DNA of 47,898 bases, taken from the NCBI RefSeq assembly GCF_007830515.1, contig NZ_VLKT01000053.1, positions 1 to 47,898 on the forward strand. Direction: 5' to 3'. The notes below the pieces were generated by a model. It ran no database searches and was not told the DNA's origin. It saw nothing but the letters and a program-made list of their open reading frames with translations. Source of the DNA: Mesorhizobium tianshanense. Its GTDB lineage: Bacteria > Pseudomonadota > Alphaproteobacteria > Rhizobiales > Rhizobiaceae. Positions 8,506 to 16,132 of this stretch are shown here, one piece after another (the stretch's first letter is position 1; every line of letters begins with the position of its first letter). Both the position numbers and the translations under genes were made by a program.

Positions 8506-9175
8506 CAGTTCCAATCAGCATGAAGCGCGTATAATTTTTTGTCGGCAGTTCGCCGGAGAACCGCACCTCCCCTAGCGCCGCCATTGCTTCGAAGGCTGCA
8601 AGTGAAGCCACGCAGTTGATATGCGTCGGCTCGCTGAAATAATCGTTCGATTGCAGCAGCACATTCGTGCCCCGCGGAAGCAGAGCAAGCCAGGCGCCCA
8701 GATCGGCTATGTGCTCACAGCTCGTATTGACCACCAGGTCGGGCTGCCCGGCCGCATAGTCGAGTGCGTGCATATCCGCCGTCAGCGCCCGGAACCGGTC
8801 GCCGGCTTCCCGGTTGAGGGTCCGGGCGACCGGCGCGACTTCGGGATCGATGTCGATGCTGTCGACCGCCGCGATGTCGAAGCGGGCGTCGTTGAATAGC
8901 ATTGCCGGCAATACGCCGTACCATCCACCCAGAATCCATATGCGCCCGAACCGGCCGCCGCAGCTTTCGACCAGTCTGTCGAGCGCCCACATCTTGCAGG
9001 CGACCTGCTTGTGGTTGAAGGCGTTGGCGATATCGGCCTTCGGATGTTTGGCGATGACGCGCGCCAGCCCTGCCACGAGAGGGCATTTGACATAGGCAGC
9101 AATTCCCCGTGTGAGATCCAAGGCTTGCTCGTGCCCGTCCATGCCGGCATTGCGTGGTTGCGTGACATCCATCAT
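8501..9175 (-). CDS. Class I SAM-dependent methyltransferase-like protein
   Basis: A 224-residue protein with a Rossmann-type methyltransferase core. FGRIWILGGWYGVLPAML (about residues 76-93) occupies the SAM-binding motif I position, AAVDSIDIDPEV gives the acidic motif II end, and DLVVNTSCEHIADLGAWLAL the motif IV region. A start at 9175 fits best: the open frame extends upstream, but that part is poor coding and would overlap the plus-strand gene at 9252. No strong ribosome site is visible. It is transcribed against the glycosyltransferase operon and its stop codon sits at the edge of the intergenic repeat. The substrate is unknown; in this context it could methylate a glycan or its precursor. 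Confidence 0.72.
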   Translation of the reverse strand: MMDVTQPRNAGMDGHEQALDLTRGIAAYVKCPLVAGLARVIAKHPKADIANAFNHKQVACKMWALDRLVESCGGRFGRIWILGGWYGVLPAMLFNDARFDIAAVDSIDIDPEVAPVARTLNREAGDRFRALTADMHALDYAAGQPDLVVNTSCEHIADLGAWLALLPRGTNVLLQSNDYFSEPTHINCVASLAAFEAMAALGEVRFSGELPTKNYTRFMLIGTV

Positions 9176-9251
9176 ATTCGTCTTGTATGTTGGGATTTCG
9201 GGCGACGCAATCTTGCCTCCCGCAAGGCTGTTTGATCCGCGGGACGTGATT

Positions 9252-9617
9252 ATGCTGGAAGTCGCTTCGCCATTGCCCGGTGCCGGAGAGAGCCTGTTGC
9301 ATCTGTCCGGACCATCGGCGTGCATTCGCCAGCACCAGCCGCGCAGCTGCGGCCTTGTGCCGTTCGGCTATTCGCCAAAACCCTACGGAAGCCGCGAACC
9401 GTTTGGCCAGCCGCTTTCTTCGCTGATCAACAATGCCCATGTCGTTGTCATCGACCATGCGCCGGAACTGGATCGCGCCGCCTCGCAGGTTCCTTCCATC
9501 GTTGAGCGCAGGACAATCTCCGCGCACTGCAGCTTCGAGCTTGTCGTTGCCGGGGAAGAAATTGCCGATACGCCATTCGCCAGCAGGTGCTTTTACATCC
9601 TGCATTCTTCCAACTGA
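9252..9617 (+). CDS. Small hypothetical protein upstream of the ABC protein
   Basis: A 121-residue frame that I do not recognise. Its codons show the G/C-rich third positions typical of the neighbours, and it ends nine bases before the ATG of the 904-residue ABC protein, which supports a real operon partner. The ATG at 9252 is preceded by GGGACG. The product begins MLEVASPLPGAG and contains GLVPFGYSPKPYGSREPF and a hydrophobic strand HVVVIDHAPEL; there is no signal peptide or membrane segment. The opposite strand is also open here but has poorer codon usage. It may be an accessory factor of the transporter-like gene. Confidence 0.5.
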   Translation: MLEVASPLPGAGESLLHLSGPSACIRQHQPRSCGLVPFGYSPKPYGSREPFGQPLSSLINNAHVVVIDHAPELDRAASQVPSIVERRTISAHCSFELVVAGEEIADTPFASRCFYILHSSN

Positions 9618-9626
9618 AGGGTCCAT

Positions 9627-12341
9627 ATGGAACCCAGCCTAGCCCGCTATATCTGGACGCACACCAAGAAGCAGCAGCTCTGGATATTGATGATCGTCGT
9701 GCTTTCGATGATCCCGTATTTCATGTCCTTCGACCTGCCGAAGCTGATCGTCAACGGCCCGATCCAAGGTGGCGGATTCGAGCAGCCGGGCGCGACCCAG
9801 CCATTCATGAGGCTACACTATAACCTGCCGTTCATTGGAGAGGTCCAGTTCTTCTCCGGTTTTCAGCTCGACCGCAGGGCGACGCTGTTTGCCCTGAGCC
9901 TTGTGTTCCTCTTGCTAGTCGTCATCAACGGCCTGTTCAAACTCTACATCAATACCTACAAGGGCCGCCTCGGCGAACGCATGCTGCGGCGTATCCGCTT
10001 CGATTTGGTCGATCGTGTGCTGCGGTTTCCACCGGTTTACTTCAAGCGGGTGAAATCCGCCGAAGTGGCGACCATGGTGAAGGACGAGGTGGAGCCGCTG
10101 GGCGGCTTCATCGGCGATGCCTTCGTGCAGCCGGTGCTGCTCGGCGGCCAGGCGCTGACGGCCATGCTGTTCATCGTGGTCCAGAACTTCTGGCTCGGAA
10201 TGATAGCGGCCGTGATCGTGGCGATCCAGATCGTGCTCATCCCGCGAATGCGGCGGCGGCTGATCGTGCTCGGGCGCGAACGGCAGTTGACGGCGCGCGC
10301 GCTTTCGGGCCGGATTGGCGAAATCGTCGACGGCATCGGCGCGGTCCACGTCCACGATACATCAAACTACGAACGCGCCGACATAGCTGCCCGGCTCGGG
10401 CTCATCTTTAAGATCCGCTTCGATCTTTACCAATGGAAATTCATGGTGAAGTTCCTCAACAATTTTCTCGCGCAGGTCACGCCCTTTCTGTTCTACATGA
10501 TCGGCGGGTATCTGGTCATCCAGGGGCGGCTGGACGTCGGTCAGCTCGTGGCCGTGATCGGCGCCTACAAGGACCTGCCCGGACCGATGAAGGAACTGAT
10601 CGACTGGGATCAGGCGCGGCAGGATGTCCAGGTCAAATATCAGCAGGTCGTTGAACAGTTCACCGTCGGGGGTCTCATTGCGCCGAGAATCGGGGCATTG
10701 ACGATCGATGATCCCGATCCGATGACCAACCCCCTGTCGGCGATCAATCTGTCCATAGCAGACGAAGGCGGTGCAATGCTCCTTGACCGTATCTCCCTCC
10801 AGGTCAGGCCGGGCGAGACGGTGGCGCTGGTCAGTACCGCATCAGGTGGAGCGGAGGCGCTTGCAGAAGCCTTCGCGCGGCTGAACTGGCCGGACAGCGG
10901 AAGGGTCGCTTCGGGCGCCGACGACCTGCTTGAACTCCCCGAAGCAGTGACCGGCCGGCGCATGTCCTATGCCTCGTCGGATGTTTTCCTGTTCCAGGCA
11001 AGCCTCCGCGATAACCTGCTCTACGGGTTGAAGCATGCGCCGCTGACATCGGTGCCTTATGACGGTGCTGCGGGAGACCAGCGCCGCTGGAACATCAACG
11101 AGGCGCGCCGGTCGGGCAATCCGGATCTTGATATCCACAGCGACTGGATCAACTATGCTTCCGCCGGCGCTACCGGCCCGCACGACCTTTTTGAGGCCGT
11201 GCGCCGGGTGCTCGACGCGGTTGTTCTGTCGCGCGACATTCTGGATCTTGGCTTGCGCTCTTCGGCCGACCTCACGCGTCACACGGAGCTTGCCAGGCAG
11301 ATCGTCGAGCTGCGTGCGGCGCTGCGAACCCGGCTGGAACACGAAGGGCTGAGCGAACTGGTGGTTCCCTTCGAACCAGGCGCCTACAACAAGGAAGCAA
11401 CGATCGGCCAAAACCTGCTCTTCGGCGCTGCCGCCGGCCCCGAACTGGCCGATAGGGCCCTGGCGGCCAATCCCTATTTTGCCTCTGTGCTGAGGCAAGC
11501 CGGCCTCGACCGCACGCTCTACGAAATGGGCATGGAGATCGCCGAACAGGCGATCGAGCTGTTTGCCGACCTGCCGCCCGATCACCAGTTCTTCCAGCAG
11601 CTCGCCTTCATGAGCGCCGAGGAGATACCCATCTACGAAACCTTGTTGCAACGGCTCAAGAACCGTCCCCACGAGGCGGTTTCGGAGAGCGATCGCGCCA
11701 TGATCGTCACCTTGAGCTTTGCCTATATCGAGCCCCGGCACCGCTTCGGCCTGCTGAGCGACGATCTGATGAGCAAGATCGTCGCTGCGCGCAACCGATT
11801 CTATGAAAACCTGCCGCCCGAGCTGCAAAATGCGATCGAACGGTATGATCCTGCCAAATACATTGCTGCAGCCACCGTCATGGATAATGTCCTGTTCGGG
11901 CGTGTGGGCAACAACCATCCCGACGCGCCGGACCGCATACGGTCCATCGTCTATGACATTCTTGACGAACTGGGGCTTTATGCCGAACTTCTGGATGTCG
12001 GCCTGGACTTCAACGTCGGCACCGGCGGAAGGCGGCTGACCGGTGGACAGCGACAGAAGCTCGATGTTGCCCGGGCCCTGCTCAAGCGTCCCGATTTTCT
12101 CATTCTCAACCGGCCGCTGTCGGCGCTCGACCAGCGCATGCAGGATAAGGTGCTGCGAAACGTGCTCGAGGAAGCCAGGCGCGACGGCCATTCGCCGGCA
12201 ATTGTGTGGGTCGTGACGAATCCGGCGATGGGGATGATGTTCGATCGCGTTATCGTCTTCGACTCGGGTCAATTGGTGGAAGACGGAACACCCGAGACAC
12301 TTTTGGCAGGGAACGGTATCTTCAAGGAACTGCTGTCATAG
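9627..12341 (+). CDS. ABC exporter-like protein with degenerate ATPase motifs and a large insert
   Basis: A 904-residue protein with an ABC-type transmembrane domain (about 1-345; membrane segments near 17-34, 87-104, 168-206 and 280-312) followed by a nucleotide-binding domain split by a long helical insert. Every ATPase motif is altered. The Walker A position reads VSTASGGAE (402-410) without the P-loop lysine, the Q-loop region has YASSD (448-452), the signature is LTGGQRQ (804-810), Walker B reads FLILNRPLSALD (824-835) with N and R for the usual D and E, and the H-loop reads VVTNP (862-866). About 350 residues separate the Walker A region from the signature, and the D-N-x-L-x-G pattern occurs three times (LRDNLLYG 460-467, IGQNLLFG 593-600, VMDNVLFG 751-758). 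It is likely a membrane protein with weak or no ATP hydrolysis. The stop codon is given by an inverted-repeat element. Confidence 0.85.
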   Translation: MEPSLARYIWTHTKKQQLWILMIVVLSMIPYFMSFDLPKLIVNGPIQGGGFEQPGATQPFMRLHYNLPFIGEVQFFSGFQLDRRATLFALSLVFLLLVVINGLFKLYINTYKGRLGERMLRRIRFDLVDRVLRFPPVYFKRVKSAEVATMVKDEVEPLGGFIGDAFVQPVLLGGQALTAMLFIVVQNFWLGMIAAVIVAIQIVLIPRMRRRLIVLGRERQLTARALSGRIGEIVDGIGAVHVHDTSNYERADIAARLGLIFKIRFDLYQWKFMVKFLNNFLAQVTPFLFYMIGGYLVIQGRLDVGQLVAVIGAYKDLPGPMKELIDWDQARQDVQVKYQQVVEQFTVGGLIAPRIGALTIDDPDPMTNPLSAINLSIADEGGAMLLDRISLQVRPGETVALVSTASGGAEALAEAFARLNWPDSGRVASGADDLLELPEAVTGRRMSYASSDVFLFQASLRDNLLYGLKHAPLTSVPYDGAAGDQRRWNINEARRSGNPDLDIHSDWINYASAGATGPHDLFEAVRRVLDAVVLSRDILDLGLRSSADLTRHTELARQIVELRAALRTRLEHEGLSELVVPFEPGAYNKEATIGQNLLFGAAAGPELADRALAANPYFASVLRQAGLDRTLYEMGMEIAEQAIELFADLPPDHQFFQQLAFMSAEEIPIYETLLQRLKNRPHEAVSESDRAMIVTLSFAYIEPRHRFGLLSDDLMSKIVAARNRFYENLPPELQNAIERYDPAKYIAAATVMDNVLFGRVGNNHPDAPDRIRSIVYDILDELGLYAELLDVGLDFNVGTGGRRLTGGQRQKLDVARALLKRPDFLILNRPLSALDQRMQDKVLRNVLEEARRDGHSPAIVWVVTNPAMGMMFDRVIVFDSGQLVEDGTPETLLAGNGIFKELLS

Positions 12342-12611
12342 AGCAACGGACATTCAGATGGGATCATTCTGCCGGTGGGAATTTGCTGCAAGGTCAAGGG
12401 ATCCGGCGAAGGGCGTAGCGGGACTACATCCGCGCCGAAAACCCGAAGGATTTGCCACAATTCTCCCAGCTCTTCGGGTTTCCGGCTGGCGGACGCCCAT
12501 TTTTTCAGGCGGCATCGCCCGATCGCACGACATCGGGCTCGCCACCTTTCGCGTGGTTCGTCTCGCCATCCCGGAAACAGAATTAGTTCCATCTGGGCGG
12601 CCGTTGCTCTA
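12339..12611. repeat. 273-bp inverted-repeat (MITE-like) intergenic element
   Basis: The left end 12339-12363 (starts TAGAGCAACGGACATTCAGA) and the right end 12587-12611 (complement starts TAGAGCAACGGCCGCCCAGA) form terminal inverted repeats matching at about 20 of 25 positions. The similarity continues inward with TCATTCTG/TAATTCTG. The inside has no credible gene; it contains a GTAGCGGGACTACATCC block and the pair ACCCGAAGGA/CTTCGGGTTT. The left end supplies the TAG stop of the ABC protein. It fills nearly all of the space before the cyclic-nucleotide-binding gene. I interpret it as a non-autonomous repeat element. Confidence 0.6.
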
Positions 12612-12646
12612 GTCTGGCAAACGCGAATTTGGGAAGGTTTGCGACA

Positions 12647-13096
12647 ATGCTGCTCAAGGATGAAGTTGGAATGCTACAACGCGTTCCCTTGTTTTCTGGC
12701 ATCGAGCCGACAAAGCTCAAGTTGCTTGCGTTCACATCCGATCGCGTGAGCTACAGCGCCGGCCAGATCCTTTTCCGGCAGGGCGACGACGGAGACGCCG
12801 CCTATGTCATCCTTTCAGGCAGGGCGGATATTCTGGTCGATTCCGACAGCGGGTCGATAAAAGTCGCCGAACTGGTGCCAAATTCGATTGTTGGCGAGAT
12901 CGCGATATTGTGCAACGGCTCCCGCACTGCCACCGTCAGAGCGGCAACTCCGCTGGAAGCCTTGAGAATTCCCAAGGATCACTTCCTGAGGCTTATGAAG
13001 GAGTTCCCGGAAATGACCATCGAGATATTGCGGGTTCTTGCCGATCGCCTAAGCCATACGACCGCTGATCTGATCGACGCACGAAGCGCCAAATAA
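12647..13096 (+). CDS. Stand-alone cyclic-nucleotide-binding domain protein
   Basis: A 149-residue protein made almost wholly of one CRP/PKA-type cNMP-binding beta-barrel. It has FSAGQ-like strands (VSYSAGQILFRQGDDGDAAY, about 34-53) and a good phosphate-binding cassette, GEIAILCNGSRTATVRA (83-99), in which the Glu and Arg that hold the ribose and phosphate are present. A C-terminal helix follows, but no helix-turn-helix or other output domain, so it is not a CRP-like activator. The ATG at 12647 is chosen because GGGAAGG lies nine bases upstream. It precedes a metal-dependent hydrolase gene by 132 bp. It probably works as a cAMP/cGMP-responsive adaptor, perhaps for the neighbouring ABC-like protein (inference). 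Confidence 0.85.
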   Translation: MLLKDEVGMLQRVPLFSGIEPTKLKLLAFTSDRVSYSAGQILFRQGDDGDAAYVILSGRADILVDSDSGSIKVAELVPNSIVGEIAILCNGSRTATVRAATPLEALRIPKDHFLRLMKEFPEMTIEILRVLADRLSHTTADLIDARSAK

Positions 13097-13228
13097 CGAA
13101 TGACGTGCGCTCAATCCTCGCCGTCGTGATGGCACTGGCCTTGCTGAGAAGGTCACCCGGAGAAAACCTGTCTCGCATAGCAGCAGTTGTTTGGCTACGA
13201 TGGGCGACGGGGACTGCGAAGGGCTAGC

Positions 13229-14083
13229 ATGGACGACGACGTTTTCCTGGTCAGGTTTTGGGGCGTGCGCGGCAGCATTTCGGTATCGGGGCCAGAATTC
13301 TGTCGCTATGGCGGCAACACAACCTGCATTGAGATGCGATGTGGTAAGCATACGCTTCTGTTCGACGCGGGCTCTGGCCTACGGCCTGCCGGCGGCGCGC
13401 TTCGGGCGTCCGGCGTGACCGATTTCGACCTGCTTTTCACCCATTGCCATTACGATCACATCATCGGGCTGCCGTTTTTTGCGCCGATCTATGACTGGAG
13501 CGTCAAGGTTACGCTTTGGTCCGGGCATCTTGCAGGACGCATGACGACCCGGCAGATGGTCGATGAGTTCATGCGGCCGCCGTGGTTTCCGGTGAAACTG
13601 GATATCTGCAAGGCAAGGCTCGACTGCCGCGATTTCGTATCCGGAGACGTGCTTCGGCCGCGCGAAGGGGTGGTGGTCCGAACCGGCAGTCTTATCCATC
13701 CGGGCGGCTGCATAGGCTACCGGGTCGAATGGGGCGGCCGCGTCGTGGCGGTGATCACAGACACTGAGCATGAGCCCGACAAACTCGATCAAGCGGTGCT
13801 CGGCCTGATCGAAGATGCCGACCTCGTCATTTACGATTGCACCTACACCGAGGAGGAAATGGAACGCCGCCGCGGTAACGGGCACTCGACATGGCAACAG
13901 GGCGTCAAGCTCTGTGAGGCGGCCGGTGCGCGGGGGCTTGCGCTGTTTCACCACGATCCGACACGCACCGACGAGGAACTGGACGAGATCGAGAAACTGG
14001 CCAAAGACAGGTTTGCCGGCGCTTTTGCCGCACGGGATGGCCAGACGCTCAAATTTCCAGTCTCATTGCACAAAAAGCGCTGA
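13229..14083 (+). CDS. MBL-fold metallo-hydrolase, possible cyclic-nucleotide phosphodiesterase
   Basis: A 284-residue metallo-beta-lactamase-fold hydrolase of the RNase Z/PhnP-like branch (COG1235 style). It begins RFWGVRGSISVSGPEF with YGGNTTC, carries the metal motif THCHYDHIIG (H72, H74, D76, H77), a later aspartate in ITDTEH and a terminal FHHDP histidine pair. Members of this branch hydrolyse phosphodiesters, including cyclic nucleotides in some cases. The location directly after a cNMP-binding protein and among six cyclase-like genes makes a cyclic-nucleotide phosphodiesterase plausible, but that is inference. ATG 13229 is preferred over an upstream in-frame start because GAAGGGC precedes it and the family motif starts here. 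A strong hairpin follows the stop. Confidence 0.82.
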   Translation: MDDDVFLVRFWGVRGSISVSGPEFCRYGGNTTCIEMRCGKHTLLFDAGSGLRPAGGALRASGVTDFDLLFTHCHYDHIIGLPFFAPIYDWSVKVTLWSGHLAGRMTTRQMVDEFMRPPWFPVKLDICKARLDCRDFVSGDVLRPREGVVVRTGSLIHPGGCIGYRVEWGGRVVAVITDTEHEPDKLDQAVLGLIEDADLVIYDCTYTEEEMERRRGNGHSTWQQGVKLCEAAGARGLALFHHDPTRTDEELDEIEKLAKDRFAGAFAARDGQTLKFPVSLHKKR

Positions 14084-14093
14084 GCTATTTTCC

Positions 14094-14221
14094 TCTAGAG
14101 TGCTTCACCGTTTCACAGAACGGTGAAGCACTCTATCTCTTTGTTTTGACGCAATTCCTCAGGGAAAGCGCTACGCGCTTTTCCCGGGAAAACCGTTCAC
14201 ACTTTTCCTGGAATTGCTCTA
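14094..14221. repeat. Rhizobial intergenic repeat acting as a bidirectional terminator
   Basis: A perfect 17-bp stem, 14096-14112 with 14119-14135 (TAGAGTGCTTCACCGTT and its complement, loop TCACAG), is followed by a T-rich run. A second hairpin, GGGAAAGCGC-TAC-GCGCTTTTCCC, lies at 14162-14185, and the end has the ...CACTTTTCCTGGAATTGCTCT pattern. This is the general layout of repeats seen throughout Rhizobiales. It lies between convergent genes and encodes the last residues (RAIPGKV) and the stop codon of the minus-strand deacetylase. Confidence 0.75.
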
Positions 14222-14973
14222 CCGGCGCTACGCCCGATCAATGTCCTGATCGGAAGCCATGTGCAGGCTTCAGTCCGTGCGGTGACTGTGAACAGCCGTT
14301 TGAGGAAAAGCCAGGCCGATTCATCATGTACGAGATGGTGGGTGAGCAGGCCGACCGGTTCGCCGCCGTCGAATGCATGCTGCAATTGCGCGATGATAGC
14401 CTGAACCAACAGGCCATGATCGCGGCAGCCGCGCGTGCCATGCCAATCCATGAGGTCGACATTGCTGTTGATGACCGCCAGTGGAGCCGGCTTCGGCGGC
14501 CCATAGACCGACAATGCCGTAAATCCTATCGATCCAAGGCCGGATACCAAGCCGGCATCGATCCTGTTCCAGGGTGGCACCAGCATCGGAACGGCACGTG
14601 CACCGTGCAGGCCGGTTACGTGCGACAGCCCGCGAGCCAAATCATCGAGCACCGCCTCGCGTGGCCGATGCGCGCCGAGTTCCTGCTTTTTCTGGTCCTC
14701 GGGCGCATGATTTCGGTGCGCCCAGCCATGGATGGCGACCGTGGCATGCGGCGCCTCGTCAAGCCGGACGACAAGCTTCTCATCAGTCAGGGCCGGAATG
14801 ACGGCCAGAGTGACCGGAACCGTGAATTCACCGGTGAGGTCGAGCAGCCGATCAAGCGCAGGCGTCGGATCCACGGCGTCGTCGTCGCGCAGCCAGAACT
14901 CTGCCTTACGGTCCGCCCGTTGCAGGCACGTCAGTTCTTCCACCAAGGGCTGCCAGATCTGATCGGATGTCAT
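14197..14973 (-). CDS. Polysaccharide deacetylase-family protein
   Basis: A 258-residue carbohydrate esterase-4-like protein. The metal-binding aspartates appear as FWLRDDDA (about 26-33) and the histidine pair as AIHGWAHRNH (about 80-89). A later VPPWNRID matches the usual motif 3 PPW, and LLTHHLVHD the C-terminal histidine motif. These enzymes remove N- or O-acetyl groups from glycans. There is no signal peptide, so action in the cytoplasm on a precursor is likely, or the family has another use. Its ATG overlaps the stop of the upstream glycosyltransferase by four bases, so the two are coupled. The last seven residues come from an intergenic repeat. Confidence 0.8.
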   Translation of the reverse strand: MTSDQIWQPLVEELTCLQRADRKAEFWLRDDDAVDPTPALDRLLDLTGEFTVPVTLAVIPALTDEKLVVRLDEAPHATVAIHGWAHRNHAPEDQKKQELGAHRPREAVLDDLARGLSHVTGLHGARAVPMLVPPWNRIDAGLVSGLGSIGFTALSVYGPPKPAPLAVINSNVDLMDWHGTRGCRDHGLLVQAIIAQLQHAFDGGEPVGLLTHHLVHDESAWLFLKRLFTVTARTEACTWLPIRTLIGRSAGRAIPGKV

Positions 14974-16058
14974 GAAACCGGGATCTTCGCAAGAAGTTCG
15001 GCCAGACGCGCCGCTGCAACATCAAGGGAACGTTCTTCGAGGATGAAACGTCTGGCTTCTGCGGCCATGATGGTTCTTTCGTCGTTACGGGCCAGAAGCC
15101 TTTCAATGGCAGAAGCGAACGCCGCCACATCGCCCGGCGGAGTGAGAAACCCGGTCTGGCCATCCCGCACGACCTCCGGCACGCCGGCTATGTCCTGAGC
15201 CACCACCGGAAGGCCGGCGGCCTGTGCTTCAAGATAGGCAACGCCATAGGCCTCGCCGTAACCCGGCCAGACGTAAATTCCCCCACTGTAGAGGACATCA
15301 GGCACTGCGGCTGGCTCAATCGCGCCAAGCCATTCGATACGGTCGGCGGGCACGCCCGCGAATTGCGCTTTGACCTCGTCACGGGCAGGCCCATCCCCGA
15401 CGACCGACATGGTCCAGGGCAGGTGGCCGATCCGACCGAGCGCTTGCGCCAGCATGCGATAGCTTTCGACTTTGTCGCCCGAGCGCATCATGGCGACGGT
15501 AACGAGGCGCGTTGGACAACCCCGTGCCGGCATTTCCTGGAACACCGATGCGTCGATGAAGGGCGAAAGCATACCGAGAGCGGCGTCGGGAATCGCATCT
15601 GTCAGTCCCTGACGATCCCTTTGCGTGAAGCAGATGTTCAGCGCTGCCTGTTCGACCGCTCGCGCCACCAACGCTTGCGTATCGGCCCACAAGCCGGCGT
15701 TGCGCCGCCTCGAATAGGAGGCTTCCGCTGTCACATACGGGACAGCAAAGGCCGCCGCCAGCTCGGGCCCGATCAGGTCGGGCGCCTTGTAATAGGGATG
15801 ATAGGAGAACCAGAGATCGGGCTTGCCGTCACGATCCCAAAGCTTGGTCAGCCGCGCGCCCTCCTCTCGGGCCTCGATCTTGAGCGCATCGAAACTCTTC
15901 GACTCCGGTTCGCGTAGATAGAGGCGCAATTCGGATGCCAGTTCGACGCTATGCCCTACACGCTCCAGCGCCTTGACCAGCATCCGTGCCATCTGGCGGT
16001 CGCCGGAGGCAACGGGATGATTGGGTGACTTCAGCGGCGCGTAGAAAGCAATTCGCAT
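14970..16058 (-). CDS. GT4-family glycosyltransferase
   Basis: A 362-residue GT-B glycosyltransferase. The N-terminus MRIAFYAPLKSPNHPVASGD and the C-terminal donor site YGEAYGVAYLEAQAAGLPVV with GVPEVVRDGQTGFLTPPGD are typical of family 4. It forms a two-gene unit with the downstream deacetylase through an ATGA overlap, so a sugar is probably added and then deacetylated or the reverse (inference). It is divergent from the DUF3095 gene, with only about 75 bp between them, which must hold both promoters. The sugar is unknown. Confidence 0.88.
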   Translation of the reverse strand: MRIAFYAPLKSPNHPVASGDRQMARMLVKALERVGHSVELASELRLYLREPESKSFDALKIEAREEGARLTKLWDRDGKPDLWFSYHPYYKAPDLIGPELAAAFAVPYVTAEASYSRRRNAGLWADTQALVARAVEQAALNICFTQRDRQGLTDAIPDAALGMLSPFIDASVFQEMPARGCPTRLVTVAMMRSGDKVESYRMLAQALGRIGHLPWTMSVVGDGPARDEVKAQFAGVPADRIEWLGAIEPAAVPDVLYSGGIYVWPGYGEAYGVAYLEAQAAGLPVVAQDIAGVPEVVRDGQTGFLTPPGDVAAFASAIERLLARNDERTIMAAEARRFILEERSLDVAAARLAELLAKIPVS

Positions 16059-16132
16059 CGCCGGACCCTATCATCGGAAAGCCTGCGCAAGTCAATTTCG
16101 AAGCATGATCGACTTCACCTTCAAGCACTGGA

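Noticed and set aside
10842..12272. Long minus-strand open frame (476 codons) opposite the ABC-like gene
   Set aside because: It lies wholly antisense to a gene with clear domain landmarks, has no family features, and arises from the G/C-rich third positions of the sense gene.
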